From assembly GCA_963724985.1 (NCBI GenBank), contig CAVRWV010000019.1:248001-312000 (forward strand): a stretch of DNA of 64,000 nucleotides, given 5' to 3'. A model generated the notes under the pieces. The model was not told where the DNA came from. It saw nothing but the letters and a program-made list of their open reading frames with translations, and did no database searches. Positions 1 to 10,729 of this stretch are shown one piece after another (the first letter of the stretch is position 1; the number at the start of each line of letters is the position of its first letter). Made by a program: the position numbers and the translations under genes. This DNA is from JAJPJE01 sp963724985. Lineage in GTDB: Bacteria; Acidobacteriota; Terriglobia; Terriglobales; Acidobacteriaceae.

Positions 1-2
1 CT

Positions 3-2043
3 GCCCTGAAGGGCGCGGAACAGATTGGCTTCACCATCATTTCTCTGACGGTGTCGCTCATTGCGGTATTGATTCCTCTGCTCTTCATGCGCGACGTAGT
101 AGGACGACTCTTTCGCGAATTTGCTGTAACACTGGCGGCGACGATCATTATCTCGGCGGTCGTTTCTCTAACACTGACCCCGATGATGTGTTCGCGCATC
201 CTTCGCCACACACCGGAAACCCAGCAGACGCGTTTTTACCGCATCACCGAAAATGCCTTCAATCGCATGATCGAGTTTTATGGTCGAACGCTGAAGGTGG
301 TTCTTCGGCATCAGGGAGTAACGCTGCTGATTTTCCTTGCCACCCTCGTACTTACTACCATTCTCTACATCACCATTCCTAAAGGCTTCTTCCCAGTTCA
401 AGACACAGGTGTAATTCAGGGTATCTCGCAGGCGCGGCAGTCAATTTCGTTTCCCGCGATGGCCGCGAAACAGCAGGAATTATCGAAGGTCATTCTTCAG
501 GATCCGGCGGTGGAGAGCCTCTCATCTTTTATTGGCGCTGACGGCATTAACACGACACTGAACAGCGGACGTATCTCGATCAACCTGAAACCGCTCGACC
601 AGCGCCGGATGAGCGCTTCTGACGTGATCCGCCGGCTAAGCAAGAGTATTCAGCAGGTGAAGGGAATTGTCCTCTACATGCAGCCGGTACAGGACATTAC
701 CGTCGACGATCGGGTCAGCCGCACGCAGTTTCAGTACACGCTGGAGGATCCGGACACGAATGAGTTGAACGACTGGAGCAACCGGTTCGTCGACAAGCTA
801 AAACAGTTGAAGGATCTAGAGGACGTGGCCACCGATCAGCAAATGGGGGCGCGCGCAATTTTCCTGACGATTGATCGTGTGACCGGGTCAAGGCTGGGCA
901 TTGCTCCGGCAACAATCGGCAACACTCTCTATGACGCTTACGGGCAGCGCCAGATCAACACGCTCTACACGCAACTAAACCAGTATCACATCATTCTGGA
1001 AACGGCACCTCAGTGGCAAAAAGAGCCCGCTAATCTTGGCAATCTCTTTATTCAGTCGAATGCATCGTCAGGAGCCACGGGCGCGAGTGCAGTGACATCG
1101 TTTTCTTCGTCGGCGTCAGCCGCAGCCGGGTCCAACGCCACGACGACTTCGGTGCTGTACACACCAAGCTCCGCGGTTCTAACGGCGCCGCCGAATGCTT
1201 TGACCACGACCACTACAACTCCGAATACCGTCAGCACTGCCGCCGCGCCGAATGCGGTGCCGTTAGCCACGTTCAGTCAGGCCGCACCTACTACGGAAGC
1301 GCTTACGATCAATCGTCAGGGGCAGTTTCCGGCGGTCACGGTGTCGTTCAACTTGGCGCCTCATGCTTCGCTGGGAACTGCGATTACACAGATTGACAGG
1401 CTTGCACAGCAAATGCATTTCCCCGCCAGCTTGCAGGCCGATTTTCAGGGAACGGCAGCCTCTTTTCGAAATTCGCTCTCAAACGAAGCGCTGCTGATCC
1501 TGTTTGCGCTGGTCACCGTATATATCGTGCTCGGCGTGCTGTATGAGAGCTTCATTCACCCGATCACGATTCTTTCAACGTTGCCGTCGGCAGGCGTTGG
1601 AGCCTTGCTGGCCTTGATCCTGTTTCGCCAGGATCTCAGCGTGGTCGCAATCATCGGCATCATCCTTTTGATTGGCATCGTAAAGAAGAACGGCATCATG
1701 ATCGTGGATTTTGCGCTCGAGGCTGAGCGTCAGCATGGGAAGGATTCCGATTGACGCGATCTACGAAGCCAGCCTGCTGCGTTTTCGACCGATCATGATG
1801 ACCACGATGGCCGCCTTGCTTGGTGGATTGCCGCTCGCGTTGGGTCGCGGGCTAGGTTCGGAGTTGCGTCGGCCACTGGGAATTGCGATGGTGGGCGGGT
1901 TGCTGGTCAGCCAGGTTCTGACGCTCTACACGACGCCGGTTATTTATGTGTTCTTTGACCGCGTTGCGCTGCGATTCACGGGTAAGAGGGCCAGCCAGCG
2001 TGCAGTGAACGGCGAAGTGGCGCCGGTTTCGGAGCGTTCATGA
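3..2043 (+). CDS. mdtB: RND multidrug efflux permease, MdtB-like (5' partial, one frameshift)
   Basis: Inner-membrane proton-driven pump of the HAE-1/RND family; it would work with a periplasmic adaptor and the outer-membrane channel encoded downstream. The window opens inside the gene at the conserved TM segment before FREFAVTL, so roughly the first 390 residues are missing. The C-terminal half shows the family motifs KGFFPVQDTG, YESFIHPI and GIVKKNG, the last carrying the TM10 lysine of the proton relay. Around position 1745 one extra base moves the reading from frame 3 to frame 1; the protein then continues with RFRPIMMTTMAA and LRRPLGIAMVGG. A Ser/Thr/Ala-rich insert of about 60 residues (about 1055-1300) lies in the second porter domain. 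The stop overlaps the next start as ATGA. Assignment to the RND family is certain; MdtB is chosen because a second RND gene follows directly. Confidence 0.85.
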
Positions 2044-5000
2044 GTGTCTCCGCTCCATTTATCCGGCGCCCCGTAGCTACAACGTTGCTGACGATTGCTG
2101 TGGGCATTGCTGGTGCGATTGCTTTTACGGCTTTGCCGGTGGCGCCTCTTCCGCAGGTTGATTTCCCAACGATCTCGGTGAGTGCCAGCCTGCCCGGTGG
2201 AAGCGCCGAGATCATGGCGTCGTCGGTGGCTACTCCACTGGAACGCCAGTTCGGGCATATCGCGGGCGTCTCGGAGATGACTTCTTCCAGTTCGCTGGGG
2301 AGTACTTCAGTTACGCTGCAGTTCGATCTGAGCCGTGATATCGACGGGGCTGCACGGGATGTGCAAGCGGCGATCAATGCGGCACGAACATATCTGCCTG
2401 CGAATCTTCCGCAGAATCCCACCTACCGCAAGGTGAATCCGGCAGATGCCCCGATCATGATCCTGAGCCTGACGTCGGACAAATACGAAGTATCCAAGGT
2501 CTACGATCTCGCGTCGACGATCCTGGCACAAAAGCTTTCGCAGATCGATGGTGTGGGCCAGGTAATTGTCGCTGGAGGCGCAACGCCCGCGGTGCGGGTG
2601 GAGGTGAATCCGAATAAGTTGCAGAGTAACGGACTGACTTTGGCTAACGTCAGGACGGTGCTGAGCACTCAAAACTCGCACGAGCCGCGAGGGCAACTGG
2701 CGGACGACAACGTTACGGCAGACATCATCACGAACGACCAGATTTCTCACGCAGTGGATTATCGTCCGCTGATTGTGGGCTACCACAACGGTGCCGCTGT
2801 TCGACTGTCGGACGTTGCGGATGTAGTTGACTCCACGCAAGACCTGAGAACCGCAGGTTATTCGGACGGAAAGAAATCCATAACAGTGATCATTTTCCGT
2901 CAGCCCGGCGCGAACATCATCGGCACGGTTGAACGGATCCGCGACCAGATGCCCTCTTTGCAGGCAGACATGCCTCAGGGCATTCATTTCACGATTGTTC
3001 TCGACCGTACCACTACGATCCGCGCGTCCGTGAGCGACGTGGAAAGAACCCTGATCATCTCGATCTGCCTGGTCGTGCTGGTGGTTTTTATTTTTCTCAG
3101 GAACACGCGAGCCACTCTGATTCCGACCGTGGCTGTGCCGGTCTCACTGATCGGTACGTTCGCGGTGATGTACATGTTTGGATTTACTCTGGACAACCTG
3201 TCACTGATGGCGCTGACAATTTCGACTGGATTTGTGGTTGACGACGCCATTGTTGTGATGGAGAACATCACCCGTCACCTTGAAGCGGGAATGGAGCCAT
3301 TTGCGGCTGCTCTCAAGGGAGCTCAGGAAATTGGCTTCACGGTCTTCTCGATCAGCATTTCACTCATTGCCGTGTTCATTCCGATTCTCATGATGGGTGG
3401 CATCGTCGGCCGCTTGTTCCGCGAATTTGCCGTGACGCTCTCGGCAGCGATTCTCGTTTCCATGGTCGTTTCCCTGACGACAACGCCGACCATGTGCGCC
3501 CATTTTCTGAAGCCACAGCATCGGCAAGAAAAACATAGCCGACTGTATCGAATGAGCGAAAGATTCTTCGCGGGAATGCTGTCTGTATACCGGCGCTCGC
3601 TGACATGGGTTCTCGACAATCCAGCACTGATGCTGATCTTGCTTGCGCTCACGATCGCCCTCAATGTCGTCGTAATGATTAAGATTCCCAAAGGATTTTT
3701 CCCTCAGCAAGACACTGGCGCACTGGTAGGCGGCGTGCAGGGACCGCAGGACGCTTCGTTCACGTTCACCAATTTCTCCATCCTGAAGATGGTCGACATA
3801 ATTAAACAAGACCCCGCAGTTGCGCACGTCAACGCGTACACGGGCGGCCGGGGATCGACGAATGGCGGCTTCATATACATCGCGCTGAAGCCTCTAAACG
3901 AACGCAAGGTCAGTGCGGCCGATGTGATCAATCGTCTCCGTCCGAAGATCAACCGCCTCCCCATTGCATCCGCATTCTTTCAACCGGTGCAGGACTTACG
4001 CATTGGGGGACGTTCGAGCAATGCGCTGTATCAGTACACCGTGCAGTCCGACAATGTTGACGATCTCGCGCACTGGGGCCCGCTGCTATTTCAGAACATG
4101 AAGAAGCTTACAGGCCTACAGGACGTGAACTCCGACCAGCAAAATGGCGGCCTGCGAGAGATGATCACCTACGATCGTGTGACGGCGGCTCGGCTGGGAC
4201 AAACGAGTCAGTCGCTCAACAGTCTTCTGTACGGAGCATTCGGGCAATCGCAAGTTTCCGTGATCTATACGCCGCTGAATCAATATTACGTTGTGATGGA
4301 GGTCGCGCCGGAATACAGCCAATCACCCGAGGGATTGAACAGCCTCTATATTCGATCGGGCGGCGGTGCTTCAACATCCACAGGTTCGAATGCAGCAGCC
4401 ACAAATGTGAGCGCAAATACGATGTCACCAGTACAGACGGTGAGCACACATCAGACAGGCACAACCGCGCTGCAAGTAAATCACACGGGGCTGTTTCCAT
4501 CGGTCACTGTGTCTTTCAACCTGGCGCCAGGAATGTCGCTGAGCGAAGCATCGCAAGAAGTTCAGCGGATGGAGGAACGCCTTGGCATGCCTTCGACCGT
4601 GCGAGGCTTTTTCTCGGGGACGCTTCAGGCATATCAGCAGTCGCTGTCGACCGAGCCAATTCTTGTGCTGACAGCATTGCTCGCGGTTTACATCGTTCTG
4701 GGAATTCTTTACGAGAGCCTGGTTCATCCGATAACGATCATTTCCACTCTGCCCTCCGCGAGTGTCGGAGCGATGCTGGCGCTGATGCTCTTCCACATGG
4801 ATCTCAATGTGATTTCAATCATTGGCATTGTGTTGTTAATCGGGATTGTGAAGAAGAACGCCATCATGATGATTGACTTTGCGCTGATGGCAGAGCGTGT
4901 GGAAGGGAAGAATACATCGGACGCTATCTTCGAAGCATGCATGCTTCGCTTCCGGCCGATTCTAATGACGACAATGGCAGCCATGTTTGGCGCGTTGCCA

Positions 5001-5198
5001 CTAGCCCTCGGCACGGGAACAGGCTCCGAGCTGCGACGGCCGCTGGGAATCACGATTGTCGGCGGCCTGTTGCTCAGCCAATTGATTACGCTCTACACCA
5101 CTCCGGTGGTTTATCTCGCGCTCGACAAGTTGCGTCTGCGCCTGATGGGCAAGCCGCGGGACACATTTAATCCGAGTTCGGAGGCGCCGGCGCTCTAA
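2040..5198 (+). CDS. mdtC: RND multidrug efflux permease, MdtC-like
   Basis: Intact 1052-residue RND permease, the normal length for the family. The N-terminus (FIRRPVATTLLTIAVG) is the first TM helix; the TM4 proton-relay aspartates are in FVVDDAIVVMEN near residue 400 and the TM10 lysine is in GIVKKNAIMM near residue 937. KGFFPQQDTG marks the start of the second half. A shorter Ser/Thr/Asn-rich insert (about 4355-4465) occupies the same place as the insert in the preceding permease. The ATG overlaps the stop of that permease (ATGA), pointing to translational coupling, and the lipoprotein channel gene follows after 8 bases. Two adjacent, different RND permeases suggest an MdtBC-type heteromultimer. 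The true substrates cannot be read from sequence. Confidence 0.92.
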   Translation: MSVSAPFIRRPVATTLLTIAVGIAGAIAFTALPVAPLPQVDFPTISVSASLPGGSAEIMASSVATPLERQFGHIAGVSEMTSSSSLGSTSVTLQFDLSRDIDGAARDVQAAINAARTYLPANLPQNPTYRKVNPADAPIMILSLTSDKYEVSKVYDLASTILAQKLSQIDGVGQVIVAGGATPAVRVEVNPNKLQSNGLTLANVRTVLSTQNSHEPRGQLADDNVTADIITNDQISHAVDYRPLIVGYHNGAAVRLSDVADVVDSTQDLRTAGYSDGKKSITVIIFRQPGANIIGTVERIRDQMPSLQADMPQGIHFTIVLDRTTTIRASVSDVERTLIISICLVVLVVFIFLRNTRATLIPTVAVPVSLIGTFAVMYMFGFTLDNLSLMALTISTGFVVDDAIVVMENITRHLEAGMEPFAAALKGAQEIGFTVFSISISLIAVFIPILMMGGIVGRLFREFAVTLSAAILVSMVVSLTTTPTMCAHFLKPQHRQEKHSRLYRMSERFFAGMLSVYRRSLTWVLDNPALMLILLALTIALNVVVMIKIPKGFFPQQDTGALVGGVQGPQDASFTFTNFSILKMVDIIKQDPAVAHVNAYTGGRGSTNGGFIYIALKPLNERKVSAADVINRLRPKINRLPIASAFFQPVQDLRIGGRSSNALYQYTVQSDNVDDLAHWGPLLFQNMKKLTGLQDVNSDQQNGGLREMITYDRVTAARLGQTSQSLNSLLYGAFGQSQVSVIYTPLNQYYVVMEVAPEYSQSPEGLNSLYIRSGGGASTSTGSNAAATNVSANTMSPVQTVSTHQTGTTALQVNHTGLFPSVTVSFNLAPGMSLSEASQEVQRMEERLGMPSTVRGFFSGTLQAYQQSLSTEPILVLTALLAVYIVLGILYESLVHPITIISTLPSASVGAMLALMLFHMDLNVISIIGIVLLIGIVKKNAIMMIDFALMAERVEGKNTSDAIFEACMLRFRPILMTTMAAMFGALPLALGTGTGSELRRPLGITIVGGLLLSQLITLYTTPVVYLALDKLRLRLMGKPRDTFNPSSEAPAL

Positions 5199-5206
5199 AA
5201 AGGATT

Positions 5207-6724
5207 ATGAAGATGCGACATCATCGATGGTTCGTTCATGGAATTGCGGTAGCGTGGCTGCTAGTTCTCTCTGCGTGTACGGTTGGGCCGAAGTATCACG
5301 CGCCAACTCCGCCAAAGGCGGCTGCGCCGAGCTACAAAGAATCGCCGGTGAACTTCAAAGATGCCGAAGGCTGGAAAGTTGCCAATCCGCAGGAAGGGAT
5401 GTTACGAGGAAAGTGGTGGGAGATCTTCAAGGATCCGGAACTGAATGCGCTGGAAGAACAAGTCGACATCAACAATCAGAATATAAAAGCGTCTTTTCAG
5501 AATTTCATGGAGGCGCGCGCGGTGGTGGCCGAGGCTCGTGCTCTCTACTGGCCTACGGTGACAGCGAACCCTTTCTGGAACCGCGCAAAATCCTCCGGCA
5601 GTCTGACCAATTCAACCCAGGCCAATACCGGGCGAACGTCCACGGTTATTTCGGCACCGATTGATGTCTCGTGGACTCCAGACTTCTTTGGCAAAATTCG
5701 CAACCAGGTACACGAATTTCAGTACGCGGCACAGGTCAGCGCGGCTGATCTCGAACTAGAGCGACTGACGGAGCAGGCGAGCCTGGCACAATTCTATTTT
5801 GAGATCCGCGGCCAGGATGCGTTGCAAGAGACTCTCAATAACCTTGTGAAGGCTGACGCTAAGACGCTTGAGTTGACGCAAGTTCTCTATGACACCGGGA
5901 TCGATGATTACATCTCGGTTGTAGAGGCCAGGACCACATTGCAAAGCGCCCAAGCGGCGGCAATTAACGTTGGGATTGCGCGTGAACAATTCGAGCATGC
6001 CATCGCCGTGCTTCTCGGGAAAGTTCCATCGGACTTCAAGATGCCACTGAAACCTTTGCTCACGGCACCTCCGCCGATTCCCGTTGGCGTCCCAGGCCAA
6101 CTGCTGGAAAGGCGGCCGGATGTGGCTGCGGCGGAACGAACGCTAGCGCAGGACAATGCGATTATCGGTATTGGCTATGGAGCGTTCTTTCCGGACATTA
6201 CAATTTCCGCAACGGGTGGGTTTGAGAGCTCAACATTTGAGCATCTGTTCACTGGCCCCAGCCGTATCTGGTCGATCGGCCCGTCGGCTTCACAACTTAT
6301 CTTCGACGGCGGACTCTATCGAGCCGAACTTCATCAGTATTCGGCCACCTATAACAGCCACGTGGCGAATTACCGGCAGACTGTGCTTACGGCGTTTCAG
6401 CAGGTGGAGGACAATCTCGCCGCCGTGCGGATTTATTCGCAACAAATTCAGCGCGAGAAGGAAGCGCTCGCGTCTGCGCAGCAATTTCTGCAACTCTCCG
6501 TTGCTCGTTATGAGACGGGAGTCGATCCTTATCTAAACGTTTTGATCGCGCAAGACACAGTCTTCTCGGATGAGGAAACTGTGGTGACTCTGCAAATCCA
6601 ACAAATGGTTTCCGCCGTTGCATTGATACAAGCGTTGGGCGGCGGATGGGATCGTTCGCAATTGCCAACTCCTTCGCAGGTATCTCAGAAGATCCCTGGA
6701 GCTGACTACAAATTGCAGAAATAG
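5207..6724 (+). CDS. outer-membrane efflux lipoprotein, NodT/TolC family
   Basis: 505-residue outer-membrane factor that forms the exit duct of the RND pump. The N-terminus has a lipoprotein signal with lipobox LSAC followed by TVGPKYHAP, the typical start of the NodT/OprM group. WWEIFKDPELNALEEQ, LLERRPDVAAAERTL and ALGGGW near the C-terminus are family signatures of the two TolC-type repeats. It starts 8 bases after the MdtC-like gene and closes the operon. No terminator was recognised after it. The adaptor (MdtA-like) would be expected upstream of the window. Confidence 0.93.
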   Translation: MKMRHHRWFVHGIAVAWLLVLSACTVGPKYHAPTPPKAAAPSYKESPVNFKDAEGWKVANPQEGMLRGKWWEIFKDPELNALEEQVDINNQNIKASFQNFMEARAVVAEARALYWPTVTANPFWNRAKSSGSLTNSTQANTGRTSTVISAPIDVSWTPDFFGKIRNQVHEFQYAAQVSAADLELERLTEQASLAQFYFEIRGQDALQETLNNLVKADAKTLELTQVLYDTGIDDYISVVEARTTLQSAQAAAINVGIAREQFEHAIAVLLGKVPSDFKMPLKPLLTAPPPIPVGVPGQLLERRPDVAAAERTLAQDNAIIGIGYGAFFPDITISATGGFESSTFEHLFTGPSRIWSIGPSASQLIFDGGLYRAELHQYSATYNSHVANYRQTVLTAFQQVEDNLAAVRIYSQQIQREKEALASAQQFLQLSVARYETGVDPYLNVLIAQDTVFSDEETVVTLQIQQMVSAVALIQALGGGWDRSQLPTPSQVSQKIPGADYKLQK

Positions 6725-7140
6725 AGCGACCGAAAGCTGGGACTAAGCCCTCGAGAGCTGGTGTGAGTTTCCGTTCTCCATAGATTAAGGGAGTAGAAGC
6801 TCTGCGATTTGGTAGAGATCGCTCGCTTCTGGGCCACGCGCCTGAAAGGGGGTTACCTTCAACTCGTCCCAGATTTCAAACAGATAGTCACACCGCAAAC
6901 TCCACGCTTCCCGGAATTCGATATCCACGTCTGATCACGCACTCTGCTGGATTGGCACGTGCAACTTACCTCAGCGAATCTGCAAGCGCTGGGGATGCGA
7001 AAACACTATTGCCTCAATTCGTCCCTCAAGTCACAGCTGAAGTTTTTCCTCCCCAGCGCTGATCGGCAGCACCTCGTCCTGAGTGTATGCAGAAGCTCAA
7101 GACTGACTCTCCCGTCCCGCAGAAATTTAGGAGAAGAAAA
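6725..7140. other. intergenic region without a recognised gene
   Basis: 416 bases between the efflux operon and the TonB receptor gene. No ORF here has family-like sequence. The last bases carry a good ribosome-binding site (AGGAGAAG, about 7129-7136) for the receptor start at 7141. No convincing promoter or terminator is seen. Confidence 0.6.
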
Positions 7141-10100
7141 ATGACACCGTTTCTTTCAAAACTGACCGGATTCAAACGCCTTGTTTGGGGCGTGACGATT
7201 CTAGCGGCACTCTCGCTAGTATTACCGGTCGCATTTGCGCAGTCTGAGAAAGGGTCGCTCTCCGGCATAGTCACAGATGCAACCGGAGCAGTTGTTGCCG
7301 GAGCGACCGTCACTGCGACCGATGTTGGAACGAATGCCAGCCGTACCATTCAAACCGATACTTCCGGAAACTACACGATCAGCAATCTGGCGCCAGGTAC
7401 GTATTCAGTGAAGGTATCGGCCAGCGGGTTCGGCGAGATTGTGCAGAAGGCACAGTTAGCGCCAGGTGGCCGCGCTGCGCTGGATGTGCAACTGAAGACG
7501 GCCGGCACGGAAACCACGGTTGAGGTAAGCGCTCAGCCCGAAACCGAGGTCGAGACTCAAAGCTCGTCGTTAACGCAGGTCGTCAGCGCGAAGCGCGTTG
7601 CTGAGCTTCCTTCTTTGACGCGAGATCCTTATGACTTTGTCCAGACGCTTGGCAATGTTGCGCAGGATTCTTCTTCCGGTACAGGTGGAAGCGACCAGAT
7701 CACGCGAGGTGCGGGCGTTTCGATCAATGGCCAGCGCTCGGCGAGCACAGACAGCTTGCTCGACGGCGGCGAAAATGTCGACGCGTATACGAGCAAGGTT
7801 GGACAGTCCGTCCCACTGGATGCCGTGCAGGAATTCAGCGTAGTCAGCAACAACTTTTCCGCTGAGTACGGACGCGCATCAGGTGGAGTGATCAATGTTG
7901 TCACGAAGTCGGGAACGAATCAGTACCATGGATCGCTTTACGAGTTCAACCGCATCTCGGCGTTGACGTCAAACGATTACGATTCGAACGCGAACGGGAT
8001 TGCGCGGCAACACTACACGCGTAATCAGTTTGGGTACGCTTTCGGCGGTCCGGTAATTAAGAACAAGCTGTTCTTCTTCAGCAGCACGGAATGGACACGC
8101 GTGCGTAGCGCAGCCACGGCGATCACGCTGGTGATGGATCCCGCGTTTCTTGCGGCTTCGTCTCCGGCTACGCAGTCGGTCTTCACAAACCAAAAGTTGC
8201 GGTCGGGACTGAATCTTCTAGGAACAGAAAACGCAAATGATGCTGGCATCGCGATTAGTCCGACGGCCCAGCCGACACTTGCAGCGTATGGCCCGAATGC
8301 GCCGATTTTCGATAAGGTCAGCTACAGCGTGCCCTCTGACTCAGGTGGTGGACCTCCGCAGAACGGCTACAGCACGCTGAATCGCATGGACTTCCACATG
8401 TCGGATGCGACGCAGATGTTTTTCCGGTACGCGCTTTTCAGCCAAAACCAATTCGCTGGATTCTTAAATAACAGCCCATATGTCGGATATGACACCGGTC
8501 AGACGTTCTTCAACAACAACTTCATGTACTCGGTGACGCATGTGTGGAATCCGAGGCTAGTCACGGAGACGAAGTTGCTGTTTAACCGCCTGAACAACAC
8601 GCAACCGTTGGCTTCAACGCAACCGATTCAGCCGAGTCTCTATTTCAGCTCGAGCGCAGCGGTTGGAATCAATGGAGACCTGATCAGCTTGCCTGGATAC
8701 TCGCAGCTGACGCCTGGAAACAGCATTCCGTTCGGTGGTCCTCAGAACGTTGCTGAGATCTCGCAGGCGGTGAGTTGGACCAAGGGTAAGCATGATCTGC
8801 GCTTCGGCGGAGAATACGTGTACACCCGTGACAACCGGACGTTCGGAGCCTATGAGAATGCGGTGGAGGCCCTGAACGGTGCTGGCGGAGTCCCGGGTGA
8901 TCTGGAGAACTTCCTTACCGGTACGGCTGGGTGGTTCCAGGTGGTTGTGGATTCGCAAGGGAAGTTCCCGTGTGCCAAGGACGCGACTGGAGCGGTCGTA
9001 CAGACTCCATCGTGCACCATCAACCTGCCGACTGGGCAGCCCAGTTTCAGCCGCAGCAATCGGTTCAACGATATGGCTTTCTATGGCCAGGATACGTGGA
9101 AAGTTACACCCCGGTTGACATTGAATCTCGGACTGCGTTGGGAGTATTACGGCGTGCAGCACAATAAGGACCCGCAGCTGGATTCGAATTTTGTGTTCAC
9201 GCAAGGCGGAAACTATTTCGATAACTTCAGGAACGGCCAAGTCTATACGTCCGCTCCGACTGCTAATAGCCCGGCAAGTCCGGTCGGGGGATTGTGGCAG
9301 CCGCAGTATCATAACTTTGCGCCGCGGGTTGGTTTCGCTCTGGACGTGTTCGGTGACGGCAAAACGTCACTGCGTGGCGGCTACGGAATCGCATACGAGA
9401 GGAACTTTGGCAACGTTACCTTCAACGTAATCCAAAATCCTCCGGGGCAATTCAATTCCATCTTTAACTCTGGCGTTCCGATTACGACTGATAACCTCGG
9501 TCCGTTTGCGGGAACTGGAACCAAGGCTCTACCTCCCGCCAGCTTGCGCTACGTCCGCCAGAATATACCGACCGCATATTCAAATATGTGGAACCTGTCT
9601 CTCGAACATCAGGTATTGCGGAATTCACTGGTAGCGTTGGAATACAGCGGGTCGCACGGCGTTCACCTGTACTCGATCGAGAACACGAACCAGGCCGGAA
9701 CCGGCATCGTCTACATGGGTGAGGATCCGACGGTTGACTCTCCGTTGGATCGCATCAACCGGCAATATGGAAACATGAACACTCGCGGTACGAACGGGTT
9801 TTCGTATTACAACTCGCTCAATACGCGTTTTGTTTCCAGCAACCTCTTCCATCAGGGAATCGATCTGACGGTCAACTACACGTATTCACACGCGATCGAT
9901 AACATCAGCTCAACCTTCAGCGAGACTCCTCAGGCTCAGGGATGGCTGGGATTGCTTGACCCATTCAATCCGGCTCTCGACAAGGGCAACGCTGATTTCG
10001 ACGCGCGTCACCGAATTGCTTTGAGCGCCGTATGGACCCTTCCCTATGCGAAGGGAATGCATGGCGTAATGAAGCAAGTCATGGACGGGTGGTCGTTAGC

Positions 10101-10680
10101 GCCAATCGTCACGGCGAGAACGGGCAATCCGTTCACTGTGTTTGACAGCAACGGCTTCGTAGGTACTGACACGATCGCTTCGCGATATGTGCCGACGGCG
10201 CCGTTCGGGATTACCGGTAGCACCAGCACCGCGACTACGCTCGGTACACCGAACACGTTCGCGTACCTAAATCTGCCAGGATCGAACACGTATACCGATC
10301 CACTGGTTGGTTCGGGCGAACTGCCGACGTGCGATATGGTTACGAATGCTGCGGGAAACCTGGTCTCGACAGGGCAGAATTGCCACTTCCCGTCGGACAT
10401 GACACACCGCAACGCCTTCCGTGGACCGGGCGCGTACAACATCAACCTGTCGGCTGGCAAAGAATTCCCCGTGACTGAGCGTGTGCATCTTCAGTTCCGT
10501 GGTGAGTTCTACAACCTGCTGAATCACTCCAACTACTACGTTCAGTCGAACCTTGCGGATGCGGGATATTTTGGAAGCCTGACGCCCTTCACGATCGAAG
10601 GGAAGAAGGGCGTAAACCCCGCCGCGGGCGTGCCGAACGAGCGACGATTTGTACAGTTGGCTCTGAAGGTAACTTTCTAA
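7141..10680 (+). CDS. TonB-dependent receptor, Oar-like, with N-terminal carboxypeptidase-regulatory domain
   Basis: Large outer-membrane receptor of 1179 residues. I place the start at ATG 7141 because AGGAGAAG lies just upstream and a signal peptide follows (hydrophobic stretch ending PVAFAQS); an in-frame ATG at 7087 would add 18 unlikely residues. Residues about 28-110 (GSLSGIVTDATGAVVAGATV) form the carboxypeptidase-regulatory-like fold. A plug domain follows (SINGQRSASTDSLLDGG, FSAEYGRASGGVINVVTKSG), then a long beta-barrel ending in the aromatic terminus ALKVTF. Proteins of this build are strongly expanded in Acidobacteriota and probably take up oligosaccharides or other large substrates, though the substrate here is unknown. 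The gene stands alone, and a strong terminator follows it. Confidence 0.93.
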   Translation: MTPFLSKLTGFKRLVWGVTILAALSLVLPVAFAQSEKGSLSGIVTDATGAVVAGATVTATDVGTNASRTIQTDTSGNYTISNLAPGTYSVKVSASGFGEIVQKAQLAPGGRAALDVQLKTAGTETTVEVSAQPETEVETQSSSLTQVVSAKRVAELPSLTRDPYDFVQTLGNVAQDSSSGTGGSDQITRGAGVSINGQRSASTDSLLDGGENVDAYTSKVGQSVPLDAVQEFSVVSNNFSAEYGRASGGVINVVTKSGTNQYHGSLYEFNRISALTSNDYDSNANGIARQHYTRNQFGYAFGGPVIKNKLFFFSSTEWTRVRSAATAITLVMDPAFLAASSPATQSVFTNQKLRSGLNLLGTENANDAGIAISPTAQPTLAAYGPNAPIFDKVSYSVPSDSGGGPPQNGYSTLNRMDFHMSDATQMFFRYALFSQNQFAGFLNNSPYVGYDTGQTFFNNNFMYSVTHVWNPRLVTETKLLFNRLNNTQPLASTQPIQPSLYFSSSAAVGINGDLISLPGYSQLTPGNSIPFGGPQNVAEISQAVSWTKGKHDLRFGGEYVYTRDNRTFGAYENAVEALNGAGGVPGDLENFLTGTAGWFQVVVDSQGKFPCAKDATGAVVQTPSCTINLPTGQPSFSRSNRFNDMAFYGQDTWKVTPRLTLNLGLRWEYYGVQHNKDPQLDSNFVFTQGGNYFDNFRNGQVYTSAPTANSPASPVGGLWQPQYHNFAPRVGFALDVFGDGKTSLRGGYGIAYERNFGNVTFNVIQNPPGQFNSIFNSGVPITTDNLGPFAGTGTKALPPASLRYVRQNIPTAYSNMWNLSLEHQVLRNSLVALEYSGSHGVHLYSIENTNQAGTGIVYMGEDPTVDSPLDRINRQYGNMNTRGTNGFSYYNSLNTRFVSSNLFHQGIDLTVNYTYSHAIDNISSTFSETPQAQGWLGLLDPFNPALDKGNADFDARHRIALSAVWTLPYAKGMHGVMKQVMDGWSLAPIVTARTGNPFTVFDSNGFVGTDTIASRYVPTAPFGITGSTSTATTLGTPNTFAYLNLPGSNTYTDPLVGSGELPTCDMVTNAAGNLVSTGQNCHFPSDMTHRNAFRGPGAYNINLSAGKEFPVTERVHLQFRGEFYNLLNHSNYYVQSNLADAGYFGSLTPFTIEGKKGVNPAAGVPNERRFVQLALKVTF

Positions 10681-10699
10681 CTAAAAGCCGACTCTCCTC

Positions 10700-10729
10700 G
10701 GGGATGGGCGCAAGCTCATCCCCTTTTTT
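10700..10729 (+). terminator. rho-independent terminator after the TonB receptor
   Basis: A 10-bp stem (GGGGATGGGC pairing with GCTCATCCCC, one G-T pair) closes on a GCAA tetraloop and is followed by six T. It begins 20 bases after the receptor stop and is the clearest terminator in the window. Confidence 0.93.

Noticed and set aside
1711..2043. Separate small membrane protein
   Set aside because: Its sequence is the exact continuation of the RND C-terminus after a one-base shift.
2307..2987. Open frame of 226 codons on the minus strand
   Set aside because: It mirrors the MdtC-like permease, which has intact motifs; the minus-strand translation shows no domain.
8614..9312. Open frame of 232 codons on the minus strand
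   Set aside because: It is opposite the TonB receptor barrel and looks like a shadow of its codon pattern.
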